Assembly (NCBI GenBank): GCA_000620945.1
Contig: KK211198.1
Coordinates: 1-64,000 of the forward strand
DNA: 64,000 bases
Direction: 5' to 3'
From: [Clostridium] viride DSM 6836
GTDB taxonomy: Bacteria > Bacillota > Clostridia > Oscillospirales > Oscillospiraceae
Shown here one piece after another: positions 1-8,309 of this stretch (its first letter is position 1; each line of letters starts with the position of its first letter). The notes under the pieces are model-generated. The model did no database searches. It was not told where the DNA came from and saw nothing but the letters and a program-made list of their open reading frames with translations. Position numbers and translations under genes: made by a program.

Positions 1-4
1 AAAA

Positions 5-79
5 GGCCCGTTGGTCAAGCGGTCAAGACGGCGGCCTCTCACGCCGCAAACAGGAGTTCGATTCTCCTACGGGTCACCA
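5..79 (+). tRNA. tRNA-Glu (anticodon CTC)
   Basis: A full cloverleaf can be folded. The 7-bp acceptor stem GGCCCGT pairs with ACGGGTC with one G-T pair. The anticodon stem GCGGC/GCCGC closes a 7-base loop with CTC at positions 34-36, which reads the Glu codon GAG. The T arm AGGAG/CTCCT closes TTCGATT. The discriminator is A and CCA (77-79) is encoded in the DNA. Only four bases precede it, so any co-transcribed upstream genes are out of view. Confidence 0.96.
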
Positions 80-93
80 TTCCTTTTTGGGAC

Positions 94-122
94 TTGACAT
101 GCGGCAAAAAATAGAATATAAT
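94..122 (+). promoter_or_regulatory. Consensus sigma-A promoter of the 5S rRNA gene
   Basis: TTGACA (94-99) and TATAAT (117-122) are separated by exactly 17 bases, a perfect sigma-A match. It lies between the tRNA-Glu and the 5S gene, so the 5S RNA can be made independently of the upstream unit. Confidence 0.85.
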
Positions 123-197
123 CTTATTGCTTTTGAAGAGCGGTAAGGAGAAGAAAGAGACTTTCTTTTGCTTACTTTTCTTCAACAGGAAAAGTTA

Positions 198-312
<115 letters not shown>

Positions 313-318
313 ATAAGG

Positions 319-352
319 AACCTCCCCACCATTCGGTGGGGAGGTTGTTTTA
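319..352 (+). terminator. Intrinsic terminator after 5S rRNA
   Basis: A 12-bp stem AACCTCCCCACC/GGTGGGGAGGTT closes the tetraloop ATTC and is followed by a T-rich GTTTTAT run, ending 5S transcription. Confidence 0.88.
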
Positions 353-432
353 TACTGTCCGTGGTTTTTGCAATGAGAAGCAGCTATTTAACCTAGCAAA
401 ACGATTCCCCTATCAATAAGGAGTGGATGAAA

Positions 433-1374
433 ATGCATAGGATTCAAACGGTATGTATCATTGGCGCAGGGACACAGGGAACCATGCTTGCTTTCCGAAG
501 TTTGGCATACGGTAAAGACGTGTTTCTATATAGCAGAAGTCAGAATTCTCGGGATCGAGCTTTATTAAAAATTAGACATTGGCTCTCTGACTGGGAACAA
601 GCTGGAAAACTCATGCACATAACTCCGGATGAGGCAATGCGTCGTTTGACCTTATTTTCTGATTTAGAGTCTAGTGTGCGTGATGCAGATCTTGTAATTG
701 AGAATGTTTCGGAGGATTTAGAACTAAAACAACGGATTTGGTGCCAAATAGATGCTGCGGCGCCGGAACGAACACTACTCACCACAAATAGTTCTTCATT
801 CACAACAACTGCCATTGGGAAAGAGGTTCGTCGAAAGGACAAAACCTTCAATCTAAACTTTATGACACCCACACAAGATGATTTGGTAGAGGTTATGTGG
901 AATGTACATACCAGCACCGAGACAAAAGCCTTAGCGTTAGACTTTTTGAAGGAACAAAATCAAGTTCCTGTCGTCACGAAAAAGGAGATCAAAGGCTTTT
1001 CCCTCAACCGTGTTTGGCGGGCCATCAAAAAAGAGGCCTTGAAGTTATGGGCAGAGGGATATACTACGCCGGAGGACTTTGACCGCGCGTGGATGCTGGA
1101 ATGGGGGACTCCATATGGTCCATTTGGCTTAATGGATCGGGTTGGGCTGGACGTTGTGGAGCAGATTGAAATGAGCTATTATTCCGAGAGCAGGAAGGAA
1201 GATGATTTGCCGCCGAAAGCCTTAAGTGAATTGGTGAAGCAAGGTTTTTTAGGGGAGAAAAGCGGGAAGGGATTCTATTACTATCCGAATCCTTCGTATC
1301 AAAATCCATTTTTTTTACGGGGAGAGGAAGAATGCAAATCTTCTAACAATCTAGGCACCCTGGAAAACTTTTGA
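433..1374 (+). CDS. 3-hydroxyacyl-CoA dehydrogenase family protein, catalytic His replaced
   Basis: This is a 313-residue NAD-dependent dehydrogenase of the 3-hydroxybutyryl-CoA dehydrogenase fold, acting in the cytoplasm. The N-terminal Rossmann motif GAGTQG is near residue 12, IENVSEDLELKQ is typical of the family, and the TNSSS strand follows. The usual catalytic segment H-F-F-N-P with a downstream Glu is here N-F-M-T-P (Asn at about residue 142), with Glu kept at about 153 but one residue nearer. The catalytic His is therefore absent, and ordinary hydroxyacyl-CoA oxidation is doubtful. An ATG at 427 sits only three bases after the AAGGAG; the ATG at 433 has nine bases of spacing and was chosen. 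It is followed by the glmM promoter, which overlaps its stop codon. The fold is secure; the substrate is not known. Confidence 0.85.
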   Translation: MHRIQTVCIIGAGTQGTMLAFRSLAYGKDVFLYSRSQNSRDRALLKIRHWLSDWEQAGKLMHITPDEAMRRLTLFSDLESSVRDADLVIENVSEDLELKQRIWCQIDAAAPERTLLTTNSSSFTTTAIGKEVRRKDKTFNLNFMTPTQDDLVEVMWNVHTSTETKALALDFLKEQNQVPVVTKKEIKGFSLNRVWRAIKKEALKLWAEGYTTPEDFDRAWMLEWGTPYGPFGLMDRVGLDVVEQIEMSYYSESRKEDDLPPKALSELVKQGFLGEKSGKGFYYYPNPSYQNPFFLRGEEECKSSNNLGTLENF

Positions 1375-1399
1375 CAGATGACATGGATCGGATTATAAT
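1371..1399 (+). promoter_or_regulatory. Consensus sigma-A promoter upstream of glmM
   Basis: TTGACA (1371-1376), 17 bases, TATAAT (1394-1399). The -35 box contains the TGA stop codon of the preceding gene (1372-1374). The start codon of glmM follows about 140 bases downstream, leaving a leader in which I recognise no known riboswitch. Confidence 0.85.
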
Positions 1400-1545
1400 G
1401 TAAAGATATCATGTCATTTCGTGTGGTATTTTGGAGAACCGACTTGGTTCTGTTTTTAATTTGAATACATAGTATCTATTGATATGCTAAGTTAGCTTTT
1501 CAAGACGTATTCTTAGTGGACGGAATGATGACTGGAGAGTAATTT

Positions 1546-2913
1546 ATGTCGAAATACTTTGGAACAGATGGGTTTCGCGGGGAAGCCAATGTGGATCTCA
1601 CGGTGGAACACGCGTACCGGATTGGACGCTTTTTAGGTTATTATTATAGTAAGAATGGGAAGGCAAATATCGTCATTGGTAAGGATACTAGACGCTCAAG
1701 TTACATGTTTGAGTGCGCCCTTAGCGCAGGAATCACAGCATCCGGAGCCGATGTTTACTTGATGCACGTGACCACCACGCCCAGCGTTTCTTACATCACA
1801 AAGATTGATGAATTTGATTGTGGCATTATGATCTCAGCCAGCCACAATCCTTACTTTGATAATGGTATTAAACTTCTCAATTCCCGTGGGGAAAAGATGG
1901 AAGATCAAGTCATTTCTGAAATCGAACGGTATCTGGATGGGGACATTGCGGAAGTGCCCTTTGCCCGAGGAGCCGAGATTGGCCAGGTCATTGACCATGT
2001 TTCGGGAAGAAATCGTTATGTCGGCTATTTAATCAGTTTGGCAACCCACTCCTATAAGAATAAGAAGGTTGCGCTAGACTGTGCCAACGGAAGCACTTGG
2101 ATGATTGCGAAAAGCGTCTTTGATGCTCTGGGGGCAGAGACCCACGTTATTGGTAATTCCCCTACAGGCATTAACATCAATGAGGCTTGTGGTTCGACCC
2201 ATATGGAGCATCTTTGCACCTATGTAAAAGAGAATAACATGGACGTGGGCTTTGCCTTTGATGGCGATGCCGATCGTTGTTTGGCCGTGGATGAAAACGG
2301 GGAATTGGTAGATGGAGATAAGATACTGTATCTCTACAGCTGTTACATGAAGGAACGCGACAAGCTTGCCAACAACACAGTGGTAACTACGGTGATGTCA
2401 AACTTTGGCTTGTACAAAGCCTTGGATCGCGCAGATATTCGCTATGAAAAGACCGATGTTGGCGATAAATATGTCTATGAAAACATGCGTGAGCATGGGC
2501 ATATGATTGGCGGGGAACAGTCGGGACATATTATTTTTGCAAAGTACGCCACCACAGGCGATGGCATGTTGACCGCCATCAAAATTATGCAGGCGATGCT
2601 GGCAAAAAAGCAGACCCTTTCGGAACTAGTGCGTGATGTGGTGGTGTACCCGCAGGTGCTGAAAAATGTGAAGGTGACCAACAAGGATGAAGCTTTACAT
2701 CACCCTGCCGTGCGCCGTGTGGAACAAGAAGTGGCCCAGGAGCTTGGTGCGGAAGGGAGAATTCTGCTCCGTAAGAGCGGAACCGAGCCTGTCCTTCGCA
2801 TTATGGTAGAAGCGCCGACCCGTCATGTGTGCGAAGACCTGGTCGATCGTGTGATCTCTGTGATGAAGGAAGAGGGTTTGTTACTAGAAGGGAAGCAAGG
2901 ATGCCAAGGATAG
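1546..2913 (+). CDS. glmM: Phosphoglucosamine mutase
   Basis: GlmM interconverts glucosamine-6-phosphate and glucosamine-1-phosphate, the step before UDP-GlcNAc for peptidoglycan. The 455-residue length is normal. The N terminus MSKYFGTDGFRG, the phosphoserine loop ISASHNP (near residue 100), the metal loop FDGDADR (about 245) and the phosphate-binding RKSGTEP near the C terminus are all intact. GGAGAG precedes the ATG. Its last codons overlap the start of the next gene by 13 bases, so the two are probably translated together. A strong promoter lies 150 bases upstream. Confidence 0.96.
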   Translation: MSKYFGTDGFRGEANVDLTVEHAYRIGRFLGYYYSKNGKANIVIGKDTRRSSYMFECALSAGITASGADVYLMHVTTTPSVSYITKIDEFDCGIMISASHNPYFDNGIKLLNSRGEKMEDQVISEIERYLDGDIAEVPFARGAEIGQVIDHVSGRNRYVGYLISLATHSYKNKKVALDCANGSTWMIAKSVFDALGAETHVIGNSPTGININEACGSTHMEHLCTYVKENNMDVGFAFDGDADRCLAVDENGELVDGDKILYLYSCYMKERDKLANNTVVTTVMSNFGLYKALDRADIRYEKTDVGDKYVYENMREHGHMIGGEQSGHIIFAKYATTGDGMLTAIKIMQAMLAKKQTLSELVRDVVVYPQVLKNVKVTNKDEALHHPAVRRVEQEVAQELGAEGRILLRKSGTEPVLRIMVEAPTRHVCEDLVDRVISVMKEEGLLLEGKQGCQG

Positions 2914-3563
2914 AAACACTTTTAGATCTGACCCACACCATAGCACGTGACCTGTTTCTCCAGAAAACCTACCCTTGGGAGGTGCTCGATCACATTGCAG
3001 ACTTTATTCGAACGCTGGGCCCCACGCTTTCTCCCGAAGAGTTTACGCAAGTAGGGGAGGATGTCTGGATCGCCAAGGACGCCAAGGTGTTTCCCAGTGC
3101 CTATGTTGGAGGCCCCTGCATTATTGATCGGGGAGCAGAGGTGCGCCACGGTGCATTCATCCGGGGAAGTGCGATTGTAGGTAAAGGTGCAGTGGTCGGC
3201 AACTCTGTGGAATTGAAAAATGTGGTCCTGTTTGATCAGGTTCAAGTTCCTCACTATAATTATGTGGGAGACTCCATCTTAGGGTATCGATCCCATATGG
3301 GGGCAGGTTCCATCACATCGAACGTGAAAAGTGACAAAAGCTTGGTCGTGGTGAAGCAGACGGATGGAATTTTCGAGACCGGACGGAAAAAGCTCGGAGC
3401 CATTTTGGGTGACTATGCTGAGATTGGCTGCAACTCGGTCTTAAACCCCGGTACCGTGATTGGAAGAGAAAGCATTGTGTACCCCACCTCCAGTGTCCGT
3501 GGGGTGATCCCGGAACGGCACATTTTTAAATCGAAAACAGAAATCTTACCGCGCAGGGAGTAA
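2901..3563 (+). CDS. Left-handed beta-helix (hexapeptide repeat) protein, GlmU C-terminal-like
   Basis: A 220-residue protein. The middle and C-terminal parts (about residues 55-205) are built of hexapeptide repeats, as in YVGGPCIIDRGAEVRHGAFI and GKGAVVGNSVELKNVVLF, the parallel beta-helix of GlmU-type acyltransferases. The nucleotidyltransferase half of GlmU is absent, replaced by a short helical N terminus. The family is commonly annotated as a UDP-GlcNAc pyrophosphorylase relative. The overlap with glmM suggests work on amino-sugar phosphates or nucleotide sugars, but the reaction is inference. The open frame runs back to 2829, but the ATG at 2901 follows GGAAGCAAGG and gives the expected start. 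No separate promoter is seen. Confidence 0.85.
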   Translation: MPRIETLLDLTHTIARDLFLQKTYPWEVLDHIADFIRTLGPTLSPEEFTQVGEDVWIAKDAKVFPSAYVGGPCIIDRGAEVRHGAFIRGSAIVGKGAVVGNSVELKNVVLFDQVQVPHYNYVGDSILGYRSHMGAGSITSNVKSDKSLVVVKQTDGIFETGRKKLGAILGDYAEIGCNSVLNPGTVIGRESIVYPTSSVRGVIPERHIFKSKTEILPRRE

Positions 3564-3665
3564 TCCTTGCGCGATGCCTTTGTCGCCGCAAAATTGTGGT
3601 GAAAGAAAAACGTGATGGTTAGCATGACGAGAGAGAGAAGGAATGAAGGACTTACTTCAACGATT

Positions 3666-4601
3666 ATGATGAAACAAACACCAATGAAAAACATGTTCTT
3701 TCTGTTTACGGCAGCCCTCATTTGGGGCATTGCCTTTGTCGCACAACAGGTGGGCATGGATTATATCGAACCATTTGCCTTTACCGGTATCCGCAGCCTA
3801 TTGGGAGTTTTGGTTTTAGCTCCTACCGTGTATTTGATCAATCGCAAAAAAACCGAAGAGCAGAAGGCCGAGATCCAAGATCGAACCACTTGGATGGGCG
3901 GGATCCTTTGTGGTGTGCTGCTCTGCATTGCAGCGAATTTACAGCAAATTGGAATACAATACACGACCGTGGGGAAGGCGGGCTTCATTACCGCGCTGTA
4001 CATCGTCATTGTTCCGGTGCTGGGTATCTTCCTCAAACGAAGAGCTGGTCTGAAGCTTTGGATTAGCGTGTTCATTGCTATGCTGGGGCTCTACTTACTG
4101 TGTATGAAGGGCAGTTTCTCTTTGGCCTTAGGAGACAGCTTGGTCTTCTTCTGTGCGATTATCTTTTCCCTACATATTATGGTGATTGACTACTTTGTTC
4201 CAAAGGTAGACAGTGTAAAGATGTCTTGCATTCAGTTTTTGGTGGCAGGGCTCCTTTCGTTTGTGTGCGTCTTCCTATGGGAGTCCCTGCCCGCTTGGGA
4301 CATGATTTGGGCGGCCCGCGTTCCTCTTTTGTATACGGGCATTTTATCGTGCGGTGTGGCGTACACCTTCCAAATTGTAGGACAGAAAAACATCAACCCC
4401 ACCGTAGCCTGTTTGATCCTTAGTCTGGAGGCGGTCATTTCAGTTCTTGCAGGCTGGCTGATTCTGCAAGAGAGCATGACCAATCGAGAAATCTTTGGGG
4501 CGGCCCTTATGTTTTTTGCCATCATTCTGGCGCAGTTGCCGGAGCGTAGCTCGAAAACAGAAGAAGCAGAAGAATCGTGCCTTACCAAAGAATCCACATA
4601 A
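3666..4601 (+). CDS. DMT-superfamily transporter (two EamA domains)
   Basis: A membrane protein of about 311 residues with ten hydrophobic segments and two EamA repeats. The N terminus (FFLFTAALIWGIAFVAQQVG) and the second-half motif (LSLEAVISVLAGWLILQES) are typical of drug/metabolite transporters. The substrate cannot be read from sequence. The start is uncertain: GTG at 3612 and ATGs at 3615, 3624, 3666, 3669 and 3684 are all in frame, and none has a well-spaced Shine-Dalgarno. 3666 was chosen because it leaves a short basic N terminus before the first membrane segment. A terminator follows directly. Confidence 0.85.
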   Translation: MMKQTPMKNMFFLFTAALIWGIAFVAQQVGMDYIEPFAFTGIRSLLGVLVLAPTVYLINRKKTEEQKAEIQDRTTWMGGILCGVLLCIAANLQQIGIQYTTVGKAGFITALYIVIVPVLGIFLKRRAGLKLWISVFIAMLGLYLLCMKGSFSLALGDSLVFFCAIIFSLHIMVIDYFVPKVDSVKMSCIQFLVAGLLSFVCVFLWESLPAWDMIWAARVPLLYTGILSCGVAYTFQIVGQKNINPTVACLILSLEAVISVLAGWLILQESMTNREIFGAALMFFAIILAQLPERSSKTEEAEESCLTKEST

Positions 4602-4608
4602 GATACAT

Positions 4609-4646
4609 AAAAAGTCACGATTTGCAAAAAGTCGTGACTTTTTCTT
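4609..4646 (+). terminator. Intrinsic terminator after the DMT transporter
   Basis: The 12-bp stem AAAAAGTCACGA (4609-4620) / TCGTGACTTTTT (4632-4643) ends in a T run, eight bases after the stop codon. Confidence 0.88.
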
Positions 4647-4680
4647 GCATTTTTTGCGCAAATCATGAATCATGATGCGA

Positions 4681-4709
4681 TTGACTTTTTCTTGGGGATC
4701 AAGTAAACT
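4681..4709 (+). promoter_or_regulatory. Probable promoter of the SLH protein gene
   Basis: TTGACT (4681-4686), 17 bases, TAAACT (4704-4709), about 30 bases before the start codon. TATACT at 4709-4714 is a better -10 box but would be 22 bases from the -35. Confidence 0.5.
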
Positions 4710-4738
4710 ATACTTTATTGACGAAAAGAGGTGACATC

Positions 4739-5845
4739 ATGAAGAAAAAGTTTGTTTTGATCCTGACTGTACTGGCCGTGATGCTTGGCGGAGTCGCAGC
4801 CTTTGCCATGGCTGGTTCCATGCAGGATCCTCTCGTTTCCTTAGACTATCTAAATGGTACCGTTAAGCCCTCGATGTCATCGGAATTTGGCAAGAAAGCG
4901 AATGCAGCCTATGCCGAAAGCTATCAAGCTGCGCAAGCTCGTCTGGATGCCGAAGCGGAAAAGGTGAGAACCCAACTGGGAGGTTCGACCAATGTATCGT
5001 CCGGGAACAATTTGGATCAATTCACGCTTCAAAAGCGAAGCTATGGAGACACGATAAGTTTACATACGGGTTCGGGTTTTCTCTTTCTGGAAGGAACTGC
5101 CCTAGCCACGGCGCAAAACGGAGAACTCATTAACGTAACGCAAGGAATGGCTTCCTCGAGCATGTCATTGGAAGCTGGGAATCGCTATTTAGTGGGCGAG
5201 GGGGCCAATGTGACGGTCAACGTCCAATCTGAGGCTGCTTTGATTGCCCCTGTGGGCCAGGTGCAGACGACGGCATCAGGACAGGCAGCCCTGCCGTTTA
5301 CGGATCTTATTCGCGATGCGTGGTATTATTCGGCGATTTCCTTTGCCTATGAGAAAAAGCTGTTTAACGGTGTGAGCGAAACCCAATTTGCCCCCAGCGG
5401 ATCGGTCACGCGAGGCATGCTTGCCACGGTGCTGTATCGTCTGGCGGGAGAACCGGCCCCCAGTGGCCAGTCGATTCGTTTTTCGGACGTTGCGTCCGGT
5501 GCATGGTATGAAAAGGGCATCCTTTGGAGCGCGTCGGTCGGTATTGTCAATGGAATGGGGGACGGAAGCTTTGCCCCCGACAGCAATGTGACCCGTGAGC
5601 AGCTTGCGTCCATGCTGTACCGCTATGCGGAAAGCTATGCGAAGTTGAATACTGAGTCAACTGGGGACTTAGACCGCTTTTCCGACCAGGGGAGCATCTC
5701 CGGTTGGGCTGTGAAGGGACTTTCTTGGGCCGTGGGTGAGAGTATCCTCAATGGAGATCCCAGCGGCGCCCTATATCCGGGATACTCTGCCAGCCGTGCC
5801 GAAACGGCCACGATGATCCAGCGCTTTTCGAAACTAGTCCCATAA
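4739..5845 (+). CDS. Secreted S-layer-homology (SLH) domain protein
   Basis: A 368-residue exported protein. MKKKFVLILTVLAVML starts a classic signal peptide ending near AFAMA. Residues from about 30 to 180 form an unrecognised, partly helical domain rich in Ala, Ser and Gln. Three SLH modules follow to the C terminus (FTDLIRDAWYYSAISFAYEK, FSDVASGAWYEKGILWSAS, FSDQGSISGWAVKGLSWAVG), each with the usual F-x-D-V start and the TR-E/G-x-A helix. SLH domains normally bind pyruvylated secondary wall polymer, so the protein should sit on the cell surface. Start: ATG at 4739 after GAGGTGA, not the upstream TTG at 4718. The role of the N-terminal domain is unknown. Confidence 0.92.
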   Translation: MKKKFVLILTVLAVMLGGVAAFAMAGSMQDPLVSLDYLNGTVKPSMSSEFGKKANAAYAESYQAAQARLDAEAEKVRTQLGGSTNVSSGNNLDQFTLQKRSYGDTISLHTGSGFLFLEGTALATAQNGELINVTQGMASSSMSLEAGNRYLVGEGANVTVNVQSEAALIAPVGQVQTTASGQAALPFTDLIRDAWYYSAISFAYEKKLFNGVSETQFAPSGSVTRGMLATVLYRLAGEPAPSGQSIRFSDVASGAWYEKGILWSASVGIVNGMGDGSFAPDSNVTREQLASMLYRYAESYAKLNTESTGDLDRFSDQGSISGWAVKGLSWAVGESILNGDPSGALYPGYSASRAETATMIQRFSKLVP

Positions 5846-5902
5846 TGAAAAGGCAGCCTTTGCTTTGACCTAGACCCATAGAATTAGAATTGAGGAACCA
5901 TC

Positions 5903-6748
5903 ATGTTTGAGATAAAAGACAAAAAAGTACTAAACCATCAGACCGTTCAGATGGATATTGAAGCTCCCTTGATTGCCAAAAGCTGCAAAGCCGGACAGTT
6001 TATCATCTTTCGTATCAATGAATTTGGAGAGCGAGTTCCGCTGACCATCTGCGATGCCGATGCAGAGCGCGGTACCATTCGTCTGGTTTTTCAGACCATA
6101 GGAAAATCCACCACACAGCTAGGAAATTTGCAAGTGGGTGACGCACTGACCGATCTGGTGGGTCCCTTGGGCCATCCAACGGAACTAACACAGTATCGTC
6201 GGGTCTGTGTCGTGGTAGGTGGCCTGGGTAGCGCCATCGGATTTATGTCAGCAAAACAGATGCACGTAGGCGGGGCACAGGTGGATGTGGTGGCTGGATT
6301 TAAGACCAAGGAATTGGTGATTTTAGAAGAGGAAATGCGAGCCTATTCGCAGAACCTTTACCTTTGCACGGATGATGGAACGGCCGGGTTTCATGGCTTT
6401 GTGACGGATAAGTTGCGCGAGCTTTGCCAGAAGGAACCATATGACTTGGTGCTCACCATTGGCCCCCTTCCCATGATGAAGTCGGTGGCCGAAGTAACAA
6501 AGGAAGCCGGAATTCCAACCATCGCAAGCTTAAACCCCATCATGATTGACGGCAGTGGGATGTGTGGAGGCTGCCGCTTGACCGTCAGCGGCAAGGTTCG
6601 ATTTGCTTGCGTGGATGGTCCGGATTTTGACGCACATCAGGTTGATTTTGATGAACTGATCATTCGAAATCGCTTTTATAAAGAACAGGAAGCAAGGGCA
6701 TACGAGCATTATTGTCACTTGACCAAGGAGAATCGTGTCCATGAATAA
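5903..6748 (+). CDS. nfnA: NfnA-type FAD/[2Fe-2S] oxidoreductase subunit
   Basis: A 281-residue protein of the ferredoxin-NADP reductase fold (dihydroorotate dehydrogenase electron-transfer / sulfide dehydrogenase beta type). An FAD-binding barrel comes first (VPLTICDAD and the G-x-S/T-T loop near residue 70). The NAD-binding half has GGLGSAIGF, and near the C terminus a Cys cluster MCGGCRLTV plus FACVDGP binds [2Fe-2S]. With the next gene it should form NADH-dependent reduced ferredoxin:NADP+ oxidoreductase (Nfn), a cytoplasmic flavin-based electron-bifurcating transhydrogenase. The genes overlap by eight bases. It could instead serve as a reductase partner of a glutamate synthase-like enzyme, but no large glutamate synthase subunit is nearby. 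Confidence 0.88.
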   Translation: MFEIKDKKVLNHQTVQMDIEAPLIAKSCKAGQFIIFRINEFGERVPLTICDADAERGTIRLVFQTIGKSTTQLGNLQVGDALTDLVGPLGHPTELTQYRRVCVVVGGLGSAIGFMSAKQMHVGGAQVDVVAGFKTKELVILEEEMRAYSQNLYLCTDDGTAGFHGFVTDKLRELCQKEPYDLVLTIGPLPMMKSVAEVTKEAGIPTIASLNPIMIDGSGMCGGCRLTVSGKVRFACVDGPDFDAHQVDFDELIIRNRFYKEQEARAYEHYCHLTKENRVHE

Positions 6749-8117
6749 GAGCAAGAAAAAAGTCAGCATGCCCGAGCTTGCCCCGGAGCTGAGAATACAG
6801 AATTTTAAAGAAGTTTGTACGGGATACACCCAGGAAATGGCCGTAGAAGAGGCCTCCCGTTGCTTAGATTGCAAGAATCCCAAGTGTGTCCAGGGCTGCC
6901 CGGTCAATGTCAAGATTGCCGATTTCATTCGTGCCATTCGGGAAGGTGACCTGCAAGAGGCCTATGATCTCATTCAGGAAACCAATGCGTTTCCCAGTGT
7001 TTGTGGTCGCGTTTGTCCGCAAGAATCCCAGTGCGAGGCAAAGTGTGTGTTGGGCATCAAGGGAGAGCCGGTTGCCATCGGCCGCTTAGAGCGATTTGTG
7101 GGCGATTGGTTCTTAGAGCAAGGAAAGGCCCAGGAAGAAAGAAAGGAATCCAATGGCATCAAAGTGGCGGTCATTGGCAGTGGCCCAGTGGGACTGGGCT
7201 GTGCCAGCGATCTTTCTAAGCTTGGCTATGAGGTGACCATTTTCGAGGTGCTTCACGCAGCCGGGGGTGTTCTAACCTATGGCATTCCCTCCTTCCGCCT
7301 GCCCAAGGAGATCGTGAAACGCGAGATTGAGGCGCTCAAACAAAATGGGGTGCAGTTTTCCTTCAATACGCTCATTGGTCGAACCATTACCATCGAACAG
7401 CTTTGGGAACAGGGCTACCAAGCGATTTTCATTGGGAGTGGTGCAGGGCTTCCGAAGTTTATGAATATCAAGGGAGAAAACTGCAACGGAGTGTTCAGTG
7501 CCAACGAAATTCTGACCCGTGTGAATCTCATGAAGGCCGTTGATCAACGCTATGATACGCCCATTGCGGACTTTAAAAAGGTCATGGTGGTGGGAGGCGG
7601 CAACGTGGCCATGGATGCGGCAAGAGTGATGCGCAGAATGGGTGCCGAGGTACACATCGTTTACCGCCGGAGCATTGAGGAAATGCCGGCTCGTTGGGAA
7701 GAGATTGAGCATGCCAAGGAAGAGGGTATTGTGTTCGATCTACTGCGTAATCCCGTGGAGATCATTCCGGATGAGAATTACCGTGTGTCCAAGGTGGTGC
7801 TGGAAATTATGAAGCTGGGAGAGCCGGACGAAAAGGGAAGACGTTCTCCCATGCCTTCCAGTGAGTTGATCACCGAGGACTTTGACTGCGCTATCATCGC
7901 TGTGGGAACAACGCCGAATCCTTTGATTCGGCAGACCACTGATGGCCTAGAGACCACCGCTTGGGGTGGGATTATCGTGAATGAGGAAACCATGGAAACC
8001 TCCATTCCCCATATCTATGCCGGTGGGGATGCCGTGAGCGGGGCTGCCACCGTCATTTCCGCTCTGGGAGCGGGAAAAAAAGCAGCAAAAGCGATTCACG
8101 AATCCTTACAGAAATAG
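6741..8117 (+). CDS. nfnB: NfnB-type flavoprotein (GltD-like), NADPH side of Nfn
   Basis: A 458-residue member of the GltD / dihydropyrimidine dehydrogenase N-terminal family. It starts with eight cysteines in two groups (CLDCKNPKCVQGCP near residues 41-54 and CGRVCPQESQCEAKC near 90) that bind two [4Fe-4S] clusters. The FAD motif GSGPVGLGCASDL and NADP motif GGGNVAMDAARVMRRMG follow, and GGDAVSGAATV near the C terminus completes FAD binding. It is often annotated as the glutamate synthase small chain, but pairing with nfnA points to transhydrogenase work between NADH, ferredoxin and NADPH. The ATG at 6741 lies ten bases after AAGGAG and overlaps the nfnA stop; a GTG at 6735 is too close to the Shine-Dalgarno. 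A terminator follows. Confidence 0.9.
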   Translation: MNKSKKKVSMPELAPELRIQNFKEVCTGYTQEMAVEEASRCLDCKNPKCVQGCPVNVKIADFIRAIREGDLQEAYDLIQETNAFPSVCGRVCPQESQCEAKCVLGIKGEPVAIGRLERFVGDWFLEQGKAQEERKESNGIKVAVIGSGPVGLGCASDLSKLGYEVTIFEVLHAAGGVLTYGIPSFRLPKEIVKREIEALKQNGVQFSFNTLIGRTITIEQLWEQGYQAIFIGSGAGLPKFMNIKGENCNGVFSANEILTRVNLMKAVDQRYDTPIADFKKVMVVGGGNVAMDAARVMRRMGAEVHIVYRRSIEEMPARWEEIEHAKEEGIVFDLLRNPVEIIPDENYRVSKVVLEIMKLGEPDEKGRRSPMPSSELITEDFDCAIIAVGTTPNPLIRQTTDGLETTAWGGIIVNEETMETSIPHIYAGGDAVSGAATVISALGAGKKAAKAIHESLQK

Positions 8118-8135
8118 GCTAGCTTGAGCGAACAG

Positions 8136-8176
8136 GCAGCCCTCGTCTTGTGAGAACAAAACGAGGGCTGCTTTTT
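8136..8176 (+). terminator. Intrinsic terminator after nfnB
   Basis: Stem GCAGCCCTCGT (8136-8146) / ACGAGGGCTGC (8161-8171) followed by five T. Confidence 0.92.
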
Positions 8177-8248
8177 GTCGCCTTTTTGCCCCAGTGAAAA
8201 ATCCATCGAATCTCGTGTTACGATAAAAAATTTGAACCACCAATTCCT

Positions 8249-8276
8249 GCATGAAAGCAGCATGGTCGGAGATACT
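8249..8276 (+). promoter_or_regulatory. Candidate sigma-F-type promoter of sigG
   Basis: GCATG (8249-8253), 14 bases, GGAGATACT (8268-8276). The published Bacillus sigma-F pattern is GYWTA, about 15 bases, GGnRAnAnT. The -10 part fits at every fixed position; the -35 has one mismatch. In Bacillus sigG is transcribed by sigma-F, so the match makes sense, but it rests on few bases. Confidence 0.35.
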
Positions 8277-8309
8277 GAATTCAGATCTTTGATAAGGTGG
8301 TAAGCGCTT

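Noticed and set aside
2829-2900. Upstream extension of the hexapeptide-repeat gene
   Set aside because: It lies wholly in glmM in another frame; the ATG at 2901 has a Shine-Dalgarno-like GGAAGCAAGG.
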